From: Pacificibacter marinus
GTDB lineage: Bacteria > Pseudomonadota > Alphaproteobacteria > Rhodobacterales > Rhodobacteraceae
Direction of reading: 5' to 3'
DNA length: 64,000 nt
NCBI RefSeq assembly: GCF_018860505.1
Contig: NZ_JAHKPU010000039.1
Span: forward strand, 62,001-126,000
Position 1 is the stretch's first letter. Every line of letters begins with the position of its first letter. The notes under the pieces were generated by a model. It saw nothing but the letters and a program-made list of their open reading frames with translations, had not been told where the DNA came from and did no database searches. This document shows, one piece after another, positions 1 through 8,611 of the stretch. Made by a program: the position numbers and the translations under genes.

Positions 1-2
1 CC

Positions 3-905
3 GCGACATTTACCGACCCGCTCAGCTTGCAGGCGGATGACTTGGTGGCACATGAGGATGCCTTCCCGAACACGCTTTGGTCTGTGGCACCTTATTTGGC
101 TGTATCGGTTTTTGATCCGCAGAGCCCCGTCCGGCTTGACTACGGAGTTCGTGGGCAAATCAACTATGAAGTGGCGCCTGGTTTCAGCTTGGATGCCGCC
201 GCAACGTTGCGCGTGTCTGGCGATATATCAGACGAAGAAAATGACACCAACGATTCAAAAATACAGAACGTGCGGACCAGCGCGCGCGAATACGACAACC
301 GTGTGCAGCTCGAAAAACTGACAGCGAATTGGTATAGTCGGCCTGCCCAAAATCTGTTTGGCCGTGTGACTGTTGGCTATCTTGAAACTATGTACGGAGG
401 TGTTTCAGGCGAGGTGCTTTGGAAAAAGCCGAACAGCCCGTTTGCTTTGGGCGCGGAGCTCAATTACGCCGTCCAGCGCGATTATGACGATCCCTTTGGT
501 TTTCGCGACTACGACATCGTGACGGGACATGTGTCTGCCTATTACGCCTTTGAGGGTGGATTTCATGGCCAGCTTGACGTGGGCAGATATCTTGCTGGTG
601 ATTGGGGAGCGACGGTGTCTGTTGATCGTGAATTCAACAATGGCTGGCGCGTTGGGGCTTATGCGACCCTTACGGATGTCCCGTTCGAAGACTTTGGTGA
701 AGGATCTTTTGATAAGGGCATCCGTTTCACCGTGCCGTCAGCATGGTTTGCTGGCACGCCAACGACAGAAACAAATGATTTCGTTATCCAATCTTTGACC
801 CGTGACGGTGGGGCCAAGCTGAGTGTTGGCGGTCGTCTGTATGACCGTGTTCGAGGGATGCAAGGCGCTGACATCGAATCGCGTTGGGGTAAATTTTGGA
901 GATGA
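3..905 (+). CDS. yjbH: YjbH-family exopolysaccharide outer membrane protein, C-terminal part
   Basis: The reading frame is open to the left edge, so only the C-terminal 300 residues are present and the true start lies outside the window. The visible part is rich in alternating aromatic and polar residues, as expected of outer membrane beta-strands, and carries the family's typical C-terminal stretches (GYLETMYGG, FGFRDYD, LDVGRYLAGDWGA, DFGEGSFDKGI). YjbH proteins belong to yjbEFGH / group 4 capsule type loci and act in exopolysaccharide production or export at the outer membrane. The stop codon at 903-905 sits just before the start of the yjbF-like lipoprotein gene, so the two are co-transcribed and probably translationally coupled. 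The family call is firm; the polysaccharide made is unknown. Confidence 0.9.
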   Translation, partial: ATFTDPLSLQADDLVAHEDAFPNTLWSVAPYLAVSVFDPQSPVRLDYGVRGQINYEVAPGFSLDAAATLRVSGDISDEENDTNDSKIQNVRTSAREYDNRVQLEKLTANWYSRPAQNLFGRVTVGYLETMYGGVSGEVLWKKPNSPFALGAELNYAVQRDYDDPFGFRDYDIVTGHVSAYYAFEGGFHGQLDVGRYLAGDWGATVSVDREFNNGWRVGAYATLTDVPFEDFGEGSFDKGIRFTVPSAWFAGTPTTETNDFVIQSLTRDGGAKLSVGGRLYDRVRGMQGADIESRWGKFWR

Positions 906-907
906 TG

Positions 908-1609
908 ATGCAGTATAAAACTGCTGCAAAATTGATGGCTGCCTGTGTCGTTTGTTTATCTCTCGCAGCTTGCGGCAACGATGTTCAGGCGCGCCGTGGT
1001 ACGGATACAGTTAAGGAGTTGGCTGTTCTTGCAAAGTCGCGTTTGTTTGGCAAAAAAGCTGAACCGGCCGCGCCAGCAGACCCCGTCGCAATGATCGATT
1101 ATGCTTTGAGGGCTGTCCCTGATGCGCCGTTGCAATTCATTTTGATGGAAAAAACTGGCGGCTTTGCTGTGTCCACCGTTCAGGGGGTGAATGGTCGGAA
1201 TGTGACGTGGATTTCTCCGGATCAGAAATCGATAACGTTAAAAACAGGTTTGTTGGCGGCGACGCGCGGATTTGGCGGTGATGTCATGTCCATTGAACAG
1301 GGTGGCGCTGAGCGGCTTGTGTCGCAGCGTAGATCAGGGCAGGTGCAAAAGACCTATCGATTTTTGAATGGTTTGGATCAAACTGGACGGTTCGTCGTCA
1401 ATTGTAATATTTCCGTGGGCAGCACGGATCATGTTTCATCGGGTGAAATATCTGTGACGGCTCAAGTGATGACGGAATCCTGTCAGTCCGAGGGCGGCGC
1501 TGAGTTTACAAATACCTATTGGGTCGACATGTCTGGACGCATGGTTCAATCGGTCCAATGGGCGGGCCCTGATGTGGGCACAATCGTCTTTCGGCGTCTT
1601 CGCTTTTAA
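908..1609 (+). CDS. yjbF: YjbF-family outer membrane lipoprotein
   Basis: This 233-residue lipoprotein has a signal peptide ending in a lipobox (LAAC, Cys22). It matches the YjbF/GfcB family, which accompanies YjbH in polysaccharide loci. Three ATG codons lie in tandem at 902, 905 and 908. I chose 908 because the GGAG at 898-901 then sits six bases upstream; 902 would leave almost no spacing. The gene follows yjbH without a gap and ends before a hairpin terminator. Family knowledge suggests a periplasm-facing role at the outer membrane in polysaccharide secretion. The molecular function is not established from sequence. Confidence 0.85.
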   Translation: MQYKTAAKLMAACVVCLSLAACGNDVQARRGTDTVKELAVLAKSRLFGKKAEPAAPADPVAMIDYALRAVPDAPLQFILMEKTGGFAVSTVQGVNGRNVTWISPDQKSITLKTGLLAATRGFGGDVMSIEQGGAERLVSQRRSGQVQKTYRFLNGLDQTGRFVVNCNISVGSTDHVSSGEISVTAQVMTESCQSEGGAEFTNTYWVDMSGRMVQSVQWAGPDVGTIVFRRLRF

Positions 1610-1649
1610 AAGACCGGAACTTCACCGAGAAAAGCGACAGAATTCATAA

Positions 1650-1674
1650 GGGCTCGCCACGTGTGAGCCCTTTC
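1650..1674 (+). terminator. Terminator after yjbF
   Basis: A six-base-pair GC-rich stem (GGGCTC at 1650-1655, GAGCCC at 1665-1670) is followed by TTTCTC. It lies 40 bases after the yjbF stop. The U tract is short, so termination strength is uncertain. Confidence 0.55.
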
Positions 1675-1703
1675 TCGTTGGAGCCCAAAAATTGAGACAC
1701 AAA

Positions 1704-1733
1704 AAAACGGCGACCTAAAAAGATCGCCGTTTT
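1704..1733. terminator. Bidirectional terminator between yjbF and a small minus-strand gene
   Basis: AAAACGGCGA at 1704-1713 pairs perfectly with TCGCCGTTTT at 1724-1733 around a ten-base loop. Flanking A and T runs let it work in both directions. It would mainly stop transcripts of the minus-strand gene ending at 1760, and back up the yjbF terminator. Confidence 0.8.
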
Positions 1734-1759
1734 AAAACTTATGAGGCGAGCGCCTGAAC

Positions 1760-1963
1760 TTACTTAGAGTTCAAAGCAACTGCGACTGCTACTGCACCGA
1801 GCAAGAGCAATGCAGCGCTGCCGCCGAGAGAGCCCATAGAAGAAGAAGAAGACTCTTCAACAACAACAGGTGCTACTTCGATAACTGGATCGGAGTAAGC
1901 GCCAGCCAAAGAAGCAGACGCAGAAGCTGCAACGATAGTTGCCGCAAGGATAACTTTTTTCAT
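1760..1963 (-). CDS. Small exported protein, serine-rich with hydrophobic C-terminus
   Basis: This 67-residue protein begins with a clear signal peptide (MKKVILAATIVAASASASLA). A short acidic and valine-rich stretch follows, then a run of five serines (about residues 38-42), a Gly/Ser linker and a hydrophobic C-terminal segment (about 49-64) that could cross or enter a membrane. The start at 1963 has GGAG eight bases upstream; the codon at 1967-1969 is a less likely TTG start. It is convergent with yjbH-yjbF. Very small signal-peptide proteins (YjbE/GfcA) accompany yjbFGH in enterobacteria, so a link to the polysaccharide locus is possible, but I see no real similarity and the opposite strand argues against a simple operon. 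Function unknown. Confidence 0.75.
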   Translation of the reverse strand: MKKVILAATIVAASASASLAGAYSDPVIEVAPVVVEESSSSSMGSLGGSAALLLLGAVAVAVALNSK

Positions 1964-2272
1964 AACCAAATCTCCATCAAGAGGTATTCACTCGACCACT
2001 CGGTCAAGCTCCACAAAGATGTGGCACATTCTTTTACACATATAAACCCCAAACTTCTGTTGGCAATGTCGCGTGAGGGGGGAGTAGTGGCACAGACAGC
2101 ACATTTTTGGCGATTTGGTGCCCGTATTTGCCTAAGTTGATGCAAAACTCAAAAAACTCCCCGTAAATGCAGGGCCCTATATCGAGACTCCAGCGTAGGC
2201 AACGTGACAGATTCTCTGTGGACAGCTGACTATGTTTCAGGCACTCGAACGAGAAGAATAAAGGATTTCCAA
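1964..2272. other. Divergent intergenic region of 309 bases
   Basis: This gap separates the small minus-strand gene from the MFS carrier. Besides the possible minus-strand promoter it contains a short dyad (GACC and GGTC around 1994-2005) in the presumed leader of the small gene. The open frame upstream of the MFS start (from a GTG at 2204) reads like extension of the frame, not protein. I see no other gene here. Confidence 0.4.
2039..2066 (-). promoter_or_regulatory. Possible sigma-70 type promoter for the small exported protein
   Basis: On the minus strand TTGCCA (2061-2066) and TATATG (2039-2044) are separated by 16 bases. That resembles -35 and -10 boxes and would give a leader of about 70 bases before the start at 1963. 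The match is partial in both hexamers. Confidence 0.35.
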
Positions 2273-3463
2273 ATGATCAAAGGTCTGGTCTGGCTCATCG
2301 TTGCGTATAGCCTCAGTCAATTCTATCGTGCATGTCTTGCCGTTTTCGCGCCCGTTTTGAAAACCGAAATTGGTTTACAAGCAGATCAGGTGTCGACTGC
2401 TTTGGGGATTTGGTTCCTTATCTTTGCAGCCATGCAGATTCCTGTGGGGTGGTTGTTGGATCATCGATCTCCGCGAAAATCCGCATCAATTTTGCTGGCA
2501 ATTGGTGGCGGTGGTGGCGCATTGGTCTTTGCCATGGCTCAAGGGCCTTGGGGCATCTACACTGCGATGGCGCTGATTGGTATCGGGTGTTCTCCGGTGC
2601 TTATGTTATCTCTGTACATATTTGCACGTAGCGCACCCACTGATCGTTTCGGGACCTTGGCGGGGCTTGTGGTTGGGTTGGGATCACTTGGCAATCTTGC
2701 CGCCTCCGTGCCGTTGTCATGGGCGATGTCGCTCATCGGATGGCGGGGGGCCTGTTTGGTCTTGGCTGGTGCGACGATAGTCATCGCATTGGCACTGAGT
2801 AAGTTCGTACAAGACCCCCCCGCTGTAGATCATTCGAACGCGGAAAACCGCACCGGATTACGTGACCTTTTAAAAATCTGGCCATTATACCCAGTCTTGG
2901 CGATGGCAGCGGTGGCCTATGCCCCAGCTGCGGGGTTGCGCGGCAGCTGGGCAGGGGGCTACTTGTCCGATGTGTCTGGCCTGACGTCTGATGGCATTGG
3001 GCGTGTGACGTTTTTTATGGCTTTGTCGATGATTGCTGGCGCGCTGGCCTATGGCCCGATGGATCGAATCATCCGCAGTCGAAAACGCATCGTATTGATT
3101 GGTACGTTTATCGCATTAGCCTGTCTTATTTGGCTTTGGCTTGGCGCTGGGACGCAAAGCGTATGGCAGATTTCTGCTCTGCTTGTTGGGATCGGCTTTT
3201 TTGGGTCTGCTTATGGTCAAATTATCAATCACGGGCGGCTTCTTTTGCCTGATCGCCTCACCGGACGTGGAGTGACATTGATCAATTTATTTTCCATCGG
3301 CGGTGCAGGGCTGTTTCAAATGGGGAGCGCTCGTGTATTCGCTGGCGCGATGCAACATACTGATGAAGCCATTGTCGGCTATCGCGCGGTTTTTGGTCTT
3401 TTTGTCGTATTATTAAGCATTGGATTTCTGATATATCTGACGAGTAAAGAACGGAGGACTTGA
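2273..3463 (+). CDS. MFS transporter
   Basis: This 396-residue integral membrane protein has about twelve hydrophobic segments and a major facilitator motif A region in the first cytoplasmic loop (GWLLDHRSPRKS, about residues 62-73). The substrate cannot be read from the sequence. The frame extends upstream to 2204, but ATG 2273 has AAGGA at a good distance and begins directly before the first membrane helix, so I use it. The stop codon lies 8 bases before the start of the LpcC-like glycosyltransferase. Co-transcription with two glycosyltransferases hints at a link to envelope polysaccharide, but that is only an inference. Confidence 0.85.
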   Translation: MIKGLVWLIVAYSLSQFYRACLAVFAPVLKTEIGLQADQVSTALGIWFLIFAAMQIPVGWLLDHRSPRKSASILLAIGGGGGALVFAMAQGPWGIYTAMALIGIGCSPVLMLSLYIFARSAPTDRFGTLAGLVVGLGSLGNLAASVPLSWAMSLIGWRGACLVLAGATIVIALALSKFVQDPPAVDHSNAENRTGLRDLLKIWPLYPVLAMAAVAYAPAAGLRGSWAGGYLSDVSGLTSDGIGRVTFFMALSMIAGALAYGPMDRIIRSRKRIVLIGTFIALACLIWLWLGAGTQSVWQISALLVGIGFFGSAYGQIINHGRLLLPDRLTGRGVTLINLFSIGGAGLFQMGSARVFAGAMQHTDEAIVGYRAVFGLFVVLLSIGFLIYLTSKERRT

Positions 3464-3471
3464 GAAAAAAT

Positions 3472-4515
3472 ATGACGCAACGTGATGCCAGTATACAAGT
3501 TATTGCGCCGAATTTAAAACGGCGACTGTCGGGGGTGACCACGACAGTTTTACGTTTGATCCCCGTGCAAGCGCGCCATATTGACATCCGCGCCACAGGC
3601 CCCGGTTTGACGCAGGGTATCCCTCATATTTCGCTGTGGCGGGTCATGTTCTTGCCCAGAGACACATGGCGCGTGTGGCATGCGCGGCGTAACAATGAAA
3701 TGATCCTCGGGTTGTTGCTGCGCAGCGTATTTCGCCGCAAATTTAAATTACTGTTCACCTCTGCGGCTCAGCGTGACCACAAACCCTTCACCAAGCGGTT
3801 GATCGCTAAAATGGATGCTTTGGTCGCGACCTCACCGCAGGCTGCCGGTTTTCTAGATCACCCCGCGACAGTGGTCATGCACGGCATTGACACAGATGTA
3901 TTTCACCCAGCGGAAGACCGTTTGGCTATCCGCGAGGAGCTGGCGCTTCCCCAAGGGTTTTTGATCGGGTGCTTTGGGCGTATTCGGCCACAAAAAGGAC
4001 AAGACTTGCTTGTCGAGGCGGCGCTTGAACTTTTGCCATCACGGCCAGATATTCATATCGTTTTCACGGGGCGCGCCACGCAAAAATTTGAAGCGTACCA
4101 GGCGGACTTGGAAGCAAAGATCGCACAGGCAGGACTGTCAGATCGCGTTAAATTCCTAGGTGAAATCCCTTGGGATGATGTTGTGCGCCTGTATCAAACT
4201 TTGGATGTGTTCACGACGCCAGCAAGATGGGAAGGATTTGGGCTGACGCCAATTGAGGCGATGGCATGTGGGACACCTGCCGTGGCGTGCCACGAGGTTG
4301 GCGCGTTTGATACGCAAATCGTTGAAGGTGAAACGGGGCATTTGATAGAGAAGGGCAGCGCGCCAGCTTTGATCGAGGCTCTCAAGCGCATGATGGACGA
4401 CAGAGTTGGCACCGACAAAATGCGCGTGGCGGCGCGCGCACATGTTGAACAGCATTTTTCCATAGAGAGAGAAGCCCAATCTTTGATCGAAATATATAAA
4501 CGACTGCTGTCATGA
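3472..4515 (+). CDS. GT4-family glycosyltransferase, LpcC-like (LPS core)
   Basis: This 347-residue retaining GT-B glycosyltransferase of family 4 has the C-terminal nucleotide-sugar site with its EX7E motif (Glu254 and Glu262 in WEGFGLTPIEAM). The N-terminal half carries stretches I associate with rhizobial LpcC, a mannosyltransferase of the lipopolysaccharide inner core: IAPNLKRRLSGVTTT, WHARRNNEM and FTSAAQR. The likely role is transfer of a hexose to the lipid A-core acceptor on the cytoplasmic face. An in-frame TTG at 3460 overlaps the upstream stop and has GGAGG only two bases away. ATG 3472 gives the family's usual N-terminus but has a long spacing to the same GGAGG, so the start is not certain. 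The next gene overlaps its stop by four bases. Confidence 0.88.
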   Translation: MTQRDASIQVIAPNLKRRLSGVTTTVLRLIPVQARHIDIRATGPGLTQGIPHISLWRVMFLPRDTWRVWHARRNNEMILGLLLRSVFRRKFKLLFTSAAQRDHKPFTKRLIAKMDALVATSPQAAGFLDHPATVVMHGIDTDVFHPAEDRLAIREELALPQGFLIGCFGRIRPQKGQDLLVEAALELLPSRPDIHIVFTGRATQKFEAYQADLEAKIAQAGLSDRVKFLGEIPWDDVVRLYQTLDVFTTPARWEGFGLTPIEAMACGTPAVACHEVGAFDTQIVEGETGHLIEKGSAPALIEALKRMMDDRVGTDKMRVAARAHVEQHFSIEREAQSLIEIYKRLLS

Positions 4516-5144
4516 CGCTTTGGGATAGGTGCCTGTTTCGATTTGCTGCATGGCGAAATGATGATGCTGTGCTTGGGCGATCAGCATCGTCCATTGACGA
4601 AATTGCGCAGGAGATGGCTGGAAAGCGTATTGCGATTGTCGGCAATGCGCGTGCGCTGGCAAAGTCGGATCTTGGCGTTCAAATCGATACCTGTGATTTG
4701 GTGATCCGTATCAATCGCGCCCCGATGCCGAGTGTCGAAAGCCATGGTGCGCGCACCGATTGGCTGGCGTTGGCAACGGCTTTGCCGCGGGATCAGTTCC
4801 AAGCCCTTGAGGCTTCGCGACTGATTTGGATGTCGCATAAGCGCAAGCGGTTAAAATATTGGATGGGGCAGACTGGCGGTTTCATCCTGTTCCCTCGAAC
4901 CAATTATGAGGCCTTAAAAGTTAAATTGGGTGCTCAGCCAACAACAGGCGCGATGTTGCTCGATTTTGCAGCCCAGTCAAATGCGTCAGAAATCCATCTC
5001 TTTGGCTTTGATTTCTTTTCCAGCCTGTCATTATCGGGGCGCAGAGATGCGGCAAGTGTGCCGCACAATTTCACGTCAGAGAGCGATTTTGTACACTCAC
5101 TGATAAAATCGGACCATAGAGTGACGCTTCACCCTATGGAATAA
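4512..5144 (+). CDS. Glycosyltransferase family 29 (sialyltransferase-like) protein
   Basis: This 210-residue protein contains all three landmark regions of family GT29. A sialyl motif L-like segment occupies about residues 39-71 (IAIVGNARALAKSDLG, then DLVIRINRAP). A motif S-like segment is at about 142-166 (QPTTGAMLLDFA, then IHLFGFDFF). The very short motif has His185 and Glu190 (PHNFTSE). It lacks a membrane anchor, unlike eukaryotic GT29 enzymes, so it should act in the cytoplasm. It overlaps the LpcC-like gene by four bases (ATGA), which implies coupled translation and a shared acceptor, probably lipopolysaccharide. The donor could be CMP-sialic acid, CMP-Kdo or another CMP-ulosonic acid; no CMP-sialic acid synthesis gene is visible in the window. 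Confidence 0.85.
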   Translation: MTLWDRCLFRFAAWRNDDAVLGRSASSIDEIAQEMAGKRIAIVGNARALAKSDLGVQIDTCDLVIRINRAPMPSVESHGARTDWLALATALPRDQFQALEASRLIWMSHKRKRLKYWMGQTGGFILFPRTNYEALKVKLGAQPTTGAMLLDFAAQSNASEIHLFGFDFFSSLSLSGRRDAASVPHNFTSESDFVHSLIKSDHRVTLHPME

Positions 5145-5226
5145 GGGGCATCAAGGATTCTGCCTTTACAAATCCGCACAAATTGCTATCTCCCAGTGCT
5201 GTCATTGGACATAAGGAGTACCCCTA

Positions 5227-6249
5227 ATGGGTTATAAAGTCGTCGTCGTAGGTGCCACAGGCAATGTGGGTCGCGAAATGCTGAACATTCTGGCTGAACG
5301 CCAGTTCCCTGTAGATGAGATCGCTGTTTTGGCGTCCCGTAAATCTATGGGCACGGAAGTGTCTTTCGGCGACAAGACCCTGAAGACCAAGGACCTTGCG
5401 ACCTTTGACTTTACCGGTTGGGACATGGCTTTGTTTGCTGTGGGATCTGAAGCGACCAAAGAGTACGCGCCGAAATCGGCTGCAGCTGGATGTGTTGTGA
5501 TCGATAACTCATCTTTGTACCGTTACGATCCGGAAATTCCGTTGATCGTGCCTGAGGTGAACCCAGATGCGATCACAATGTATTCCAACAAAAACATCAT
5601 CGCGAATCCAAACTGTTCGACCGCTCAGATGGTTGTTGCGTTGAAACCACTGCATGATCGCGCAAAAATCAAACGCGTTGTAGTGTCGACTTATCAATCC
5701 GTGTCTGGCTCAGGCAAAGACGCGATTGATGAACTGTGGGATCAAACCAAGGGCATGTATGTGCCTGGCCAAGAAAAGCCGGCAAAGGTGTACCCAAAGC
5801 AGATCGCCTTTAACGTTATCCCGCAAATCGATGTGTTTATGGATTCCGGCGACACCAAAGAAGAATGGAAGATGATCGTCGAGACCAAAAAGATCATCGA
5901 CCCGTCTATCAAAGTCACAGCGACCTGTGTGCGCGTGCCTGTGTTCGTTGGCCACTCTGAATCTATCAACATCGAAACCGAAGAGTTCTTGGACGAAGAC
6001 GAAGCGCGCGATATCTTGCGCGAAGCACCAGGCATTTTGGTGGTCGATAAACGTGAACCAGGTGGCTATGTCACGCCCGTCGAATGTGTTGGTGATTACG
6101 CCACATTCATCTCGCGTATTCGCCAAGATGTGACTGTTGAAAATGGCCTGAACCTATGGTGTGTTTCTGACAACCTGCGCAAAGGTGCTGCTTTGAATGC
6201 GGTGCAAATCGCTGAGTTGCTTGGGCGTCGCGTGCTCAAAAAAGGCTAA
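5227..6249 (+). CDS. asd: Aspartate-semialdehyde dehydrogenase
   Basis: This 340-residue enzyme reduces aspartyl phosphate to aspartate semialdehyde with NADPH, the branch point to lysine/diaminopimelate, threonine and methionine. The N-terminal nucleotide site is GATGNVG (residues 9-15), and the catalytic cysteine is Cys130 in NPNCSTAQ. Further family stretches are VSTYQSVSGSGK and RVPVFVGHSE. AAGGAG lies a short distance before ATG 5227. It stands alone, with an 80-base gap upstream and a strong terminator downstream. dapA, which uses its product, is far away at 37715. Confidence 0.97.
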   Translation: MGYKVVVVGATGNVGREMLNILAERQFPVDEIAVLASRKSMGTEVSFGDKTLKTKDLATFDFTGWDMALFAVGSEATKEYAPKSAAAGCVVIDNSSLYRYDPEIPLIVPEVNPDAITMYSNKNIIANPNCSTAQMVVALKPLHDRAKIKRVVVSTYQSVSGSGKDAIDELWDQTKGMYVPGQEKPAKVYPKQIAFNVIPQIDVFMDSGDTKEEWKMIVETKKIIDPSIKVTATCVRVPVFVGHSESINIETEEFLDEDEARDILREAPGILVVDKREPGGYVTPVECVGDYATFISRIRQDVTVENGLNLWCVSDNLRKGAALNAVQIAELLGRRVLKKG

Positions 6250-6590
6250 TCACACCTAAGGTGATGACTATACTCTTAACAAAAGGGCGCTTAATGGCGC
6301 CCTTTTTTGTGCCGATTTGATTTGTTTCCTGCGCTTTGTTTAAGGTTATGGCGAGTGAACGCTTTGGGCATAGGGCAAAGACCACGTAGGGGTCTATATG
6401 ATCAGCGAAGACCTGTGCGAGATCGTCCAAAACAAATTCGCAGCACGTGTCGGGTTTACGAGCAAACACATCGTATAAGTGCCATCCTGTAAGTCGGCAA
6501 TGAATCGCCCTTTTGTAATGTCAGATGATCTCATGACTTGCGATTAAAGCACTGTCATAGAAGAGTTCCTTCAACCCATCGGAGGAAAAC
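6250..6590. other. Intergenic region of 341 bases between asd and the MuiA-like gene
   Basis: Apart from the asd terminator and the GGAGG ribosome binding site at the right end, I see no convincing gene. Short open frames on both strands lack ribosome sites and family resemblance. The promoter of the downstream gene must lie here, but no clear box pair stands out. Confidence 0.5.
6281..6308 (+). terminator. Terminator after asd
   Basis: AAAAGGGCGC at 6281-6290 pairs with GCGCCCTTTT at 6297-6306 around a six-base loop and continues into a T run, making a classical intrinsic terminator. Confidence 0.9.
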
Positions 6591-8246
6591 ATGACCCCCA
6601 AATCCATTACAACGATTTTCGCCCTGACTGCCGCAACTGCACTTGTGCCCAGCGTGGCATTTGCTGATCTGGTTAAGGCACGCAGCGTGGTGTCTGAGGC
6701 CACGATCTATGTGCAAGGTGCGAATGTAACCCGCGAGGCGACTGTCACGCTTCCCGCAGGACAGCATCAAATCACCCTTCTCGATATTCCGGTCGATTTC
6801 GGAACACTTGAGGCCGATAGTTTGAAAACACGGGTAAGCGCCGGTGTGCTCGGTCAGGTTTCAGTTGCAAAAGAGACCTTGGAGGAGCGCGATGTTTTGG
6901 CACGCCTCAGCGGCCTACCTGAATATACGGCTTACCTTGAGGTTAAGGACAAACTGGCGTCAGCCAAGCAAGATGTCGAGGCTATAGACTTGGAAGTGAC
7001 GGCCGCTGGCGATGCGTTGCTGTTTATCAGCGGACTTAAAGCCCCCGAAAACGCGACTGCCGCAACGATCGCGGAGTTTTCTCAGATGGTTCGGGCGCAA
7101 TCGCTTGAGGCGCGTTTGGCCGCACAAGATGCGAAGGTGCGTGCGCGGGCGGCATCTGAAACAGTTCAGGAATTAGAACTAGACCTAAAGGCAGCTGAAG
7201 CGGAACTGGCTAAAATTGCCCCCCTTACAGAAGATCGTTTGCGGGTGACGTTTGATTTGACACTTGCATCGGCGGGTGAGGTGGATATCTCGCTTTCATA
7301 TTTCACAACTGACGCCAGCTGGGCGCCGGCCTATAAGGCTGACCTTGATACCGTCGAAAATACGTTGAATTTGGAACGGTCTTTGGTCGTGCTGCAAAAC
7401 ACCGACGAACCTTGGGTCGATGTCAATCTGAACGTATCGACGGATATGCCATTTCAGGATGTCGCGCCAAGTGAGTTAAGCGAATACATTCGCCGTATCA
7501 TGGACCCAATCCAGCCGCGTGCGGTGCAAAAAATTGACATGCAGGCAGAGATGGCGATGTCTGTAGCGGAACCTATGATGGATGCAACACCTGTCGTGAT
7601 CGAAGAGACGGCGATGGTCCAAACTTATGGCCTCAGTCAGACTTATACCTATCCACGCCCTGTGACGTTGCTGTCTTCGGATGCAGCCCATACTGAGTTG
7701 GCGATGGATGCAATTGCACTTACACCTGATCTGACCGTGCGTGCTGTGCCGCTCTATAATGATGCAGGTTATTTGGTTTCTGATTTGACGAACGACAGTG
7801 GCGAAGCGTTGTTGCATGGCCCCGCCAAGCTGTTCCGTGATGGTGTGTATGTCGGGACGCATACTCTAAAGACCGTTGTTGAGGGCGCCGAATTTGAAAT
7901 GCCCTTTGGGCGTGTCGACGGCGTCAAGGTCTCTCGTGTTGTTTTGGGTCGCAATGAAGGTGATCGCGGCTTTATCTCTAAATCCAATGAAACCAGCAGC
8001 AGTGTGCGTCTTGATGTCGAAAACCTGACAGCGCGCGCTTGGCCCGTCGAAGTTTTGGACCGCGTGTCTGTGTCTGAGCAGGACGATCTTGTTATTGATT
8101 GGACCGCCACGCCTATGCCGACAGAGCAGGGGGTAGGTGATCGCCGTGGCGTGTTGAGCTGGCGTTTTGATCTGCCTGCAGGTGAAACCAAAAGCATCAC
8201 AGTCGATGAAAATCTGCGCTGGCCGGAAGGGAAAACTCTGCGCTAG
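6591..8246 (+). CDS. MuiA-family protein (DUF4140/DUF4139), exported
   Basis: This 551-residue protein has a Sec signal peptide (residues 1-25, ending SVAFA). A DUF4140-type beta domain follows (about 30-125, with IYVQGANVTREATVTLPAG), then a helical coiled-coil region (about 130-215). The DUF4139 domain runs to the C-terminus (SYFTTDASWAPAYKADLD, NTDEPWVDV, ending in the typical ETKSITVDENLRWPEGK). Members of this family are called mucoidy inhibitor A proteins, but their biochemical role is not known. Placement in the periplasm or at the surface is inferred from the signal peptide. GGAGG sits before ATG 6591. It appears monocistronic. Confidence 0.85.
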   Translation: MTPKSITTIFALTAATALVPSVAFADLVKARSVVSEATIYVQGANVTREATVTLPAGQHQITLLDIPVDFGTLEADSLKTRVSAGVLGQVSVAKETLEERDVLARLSGLPEYTAYLEVKDKLASAKQDVEAIDLEVTAAGDALLFISGLKAPENATAATIAEFSQMVRAQSLEARLAAQDAKVRARAASETVQELELDLKAAEAELAKIAPLTEDRLRVTFDLTLASAGEVDISLSYFTTDASWAPAYKADLDTVENTLNLERSLVVLQNTDEPWVDVNLNVSTDMPFQDVAPSELSEYIRRIMDPIQPRAVQKIDMQAEMAMSVAEPMMDATPVVIEETAMVQTYGLSQTYTYPRPVTLLSSDAAHTELAMDAIALTPDLTVRAVPLYNDAGYLVSDLTNDSGEALLHGPAKLFRDGVYVGTHTLKTVVEGAEFEMPFGRVDGVKVSRVVLGRNEGDRGFISKSNETSSSVRLDVENLTARAWPVEVLDRVSVSEQDDLVIDWTATPMPTEQGVGDRRGVLSWRFDLPAGETKSITVDENLRWPEGKTLR

Positions 8247-8611
8247 GTCACACAGAACTATACCGTATACGGCGACATTTTACGGCGGCGCTCTGTTTTC
8301 GAGTGTCGCCGATTCGCGTTGTATAGGCCTGAATTCAGGTGAGCCACAGATTTGCCACAGTGCTGCCACCCATTCGGCAAGGCTCTGAATCAATGTTAAC
8401 TATGACTTCGGGGATGCGTCAAATTTTAACTTTCGCGGGTGGTGTTTTTATGCATTTGTTTTTGCTAGATTAATTGCCATTCCCTGAACCTAAGGATGCT
8501 AAGAAACCGTAGTTGTTTCAAATTCGATTGAAGGTTTAATACGCGTATTTCGATGTTTGTGGTCACATGTATTCAAGGGTTCCGGGGGCTCGGAACACAG
8601 AGGATGGAAAC
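8247..8611. other. Intergenic region of 365 bases with two perfect palindromes
   Basis: After the MuiA-like gene come CCGTATACGG at 8263-8272 and an eight-base inverted repeat (CGGCGACA at 8270-8277, TGTCGCCG at 8304-8311) that could form a hairpin but has no T run. A twelve-base perfect palindrome, AATACGCGTATT, sits at 8538-8549, about 60 bases before the start of the next gene, a natural place for an operator. I see no gene. Confidence 0.45.
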
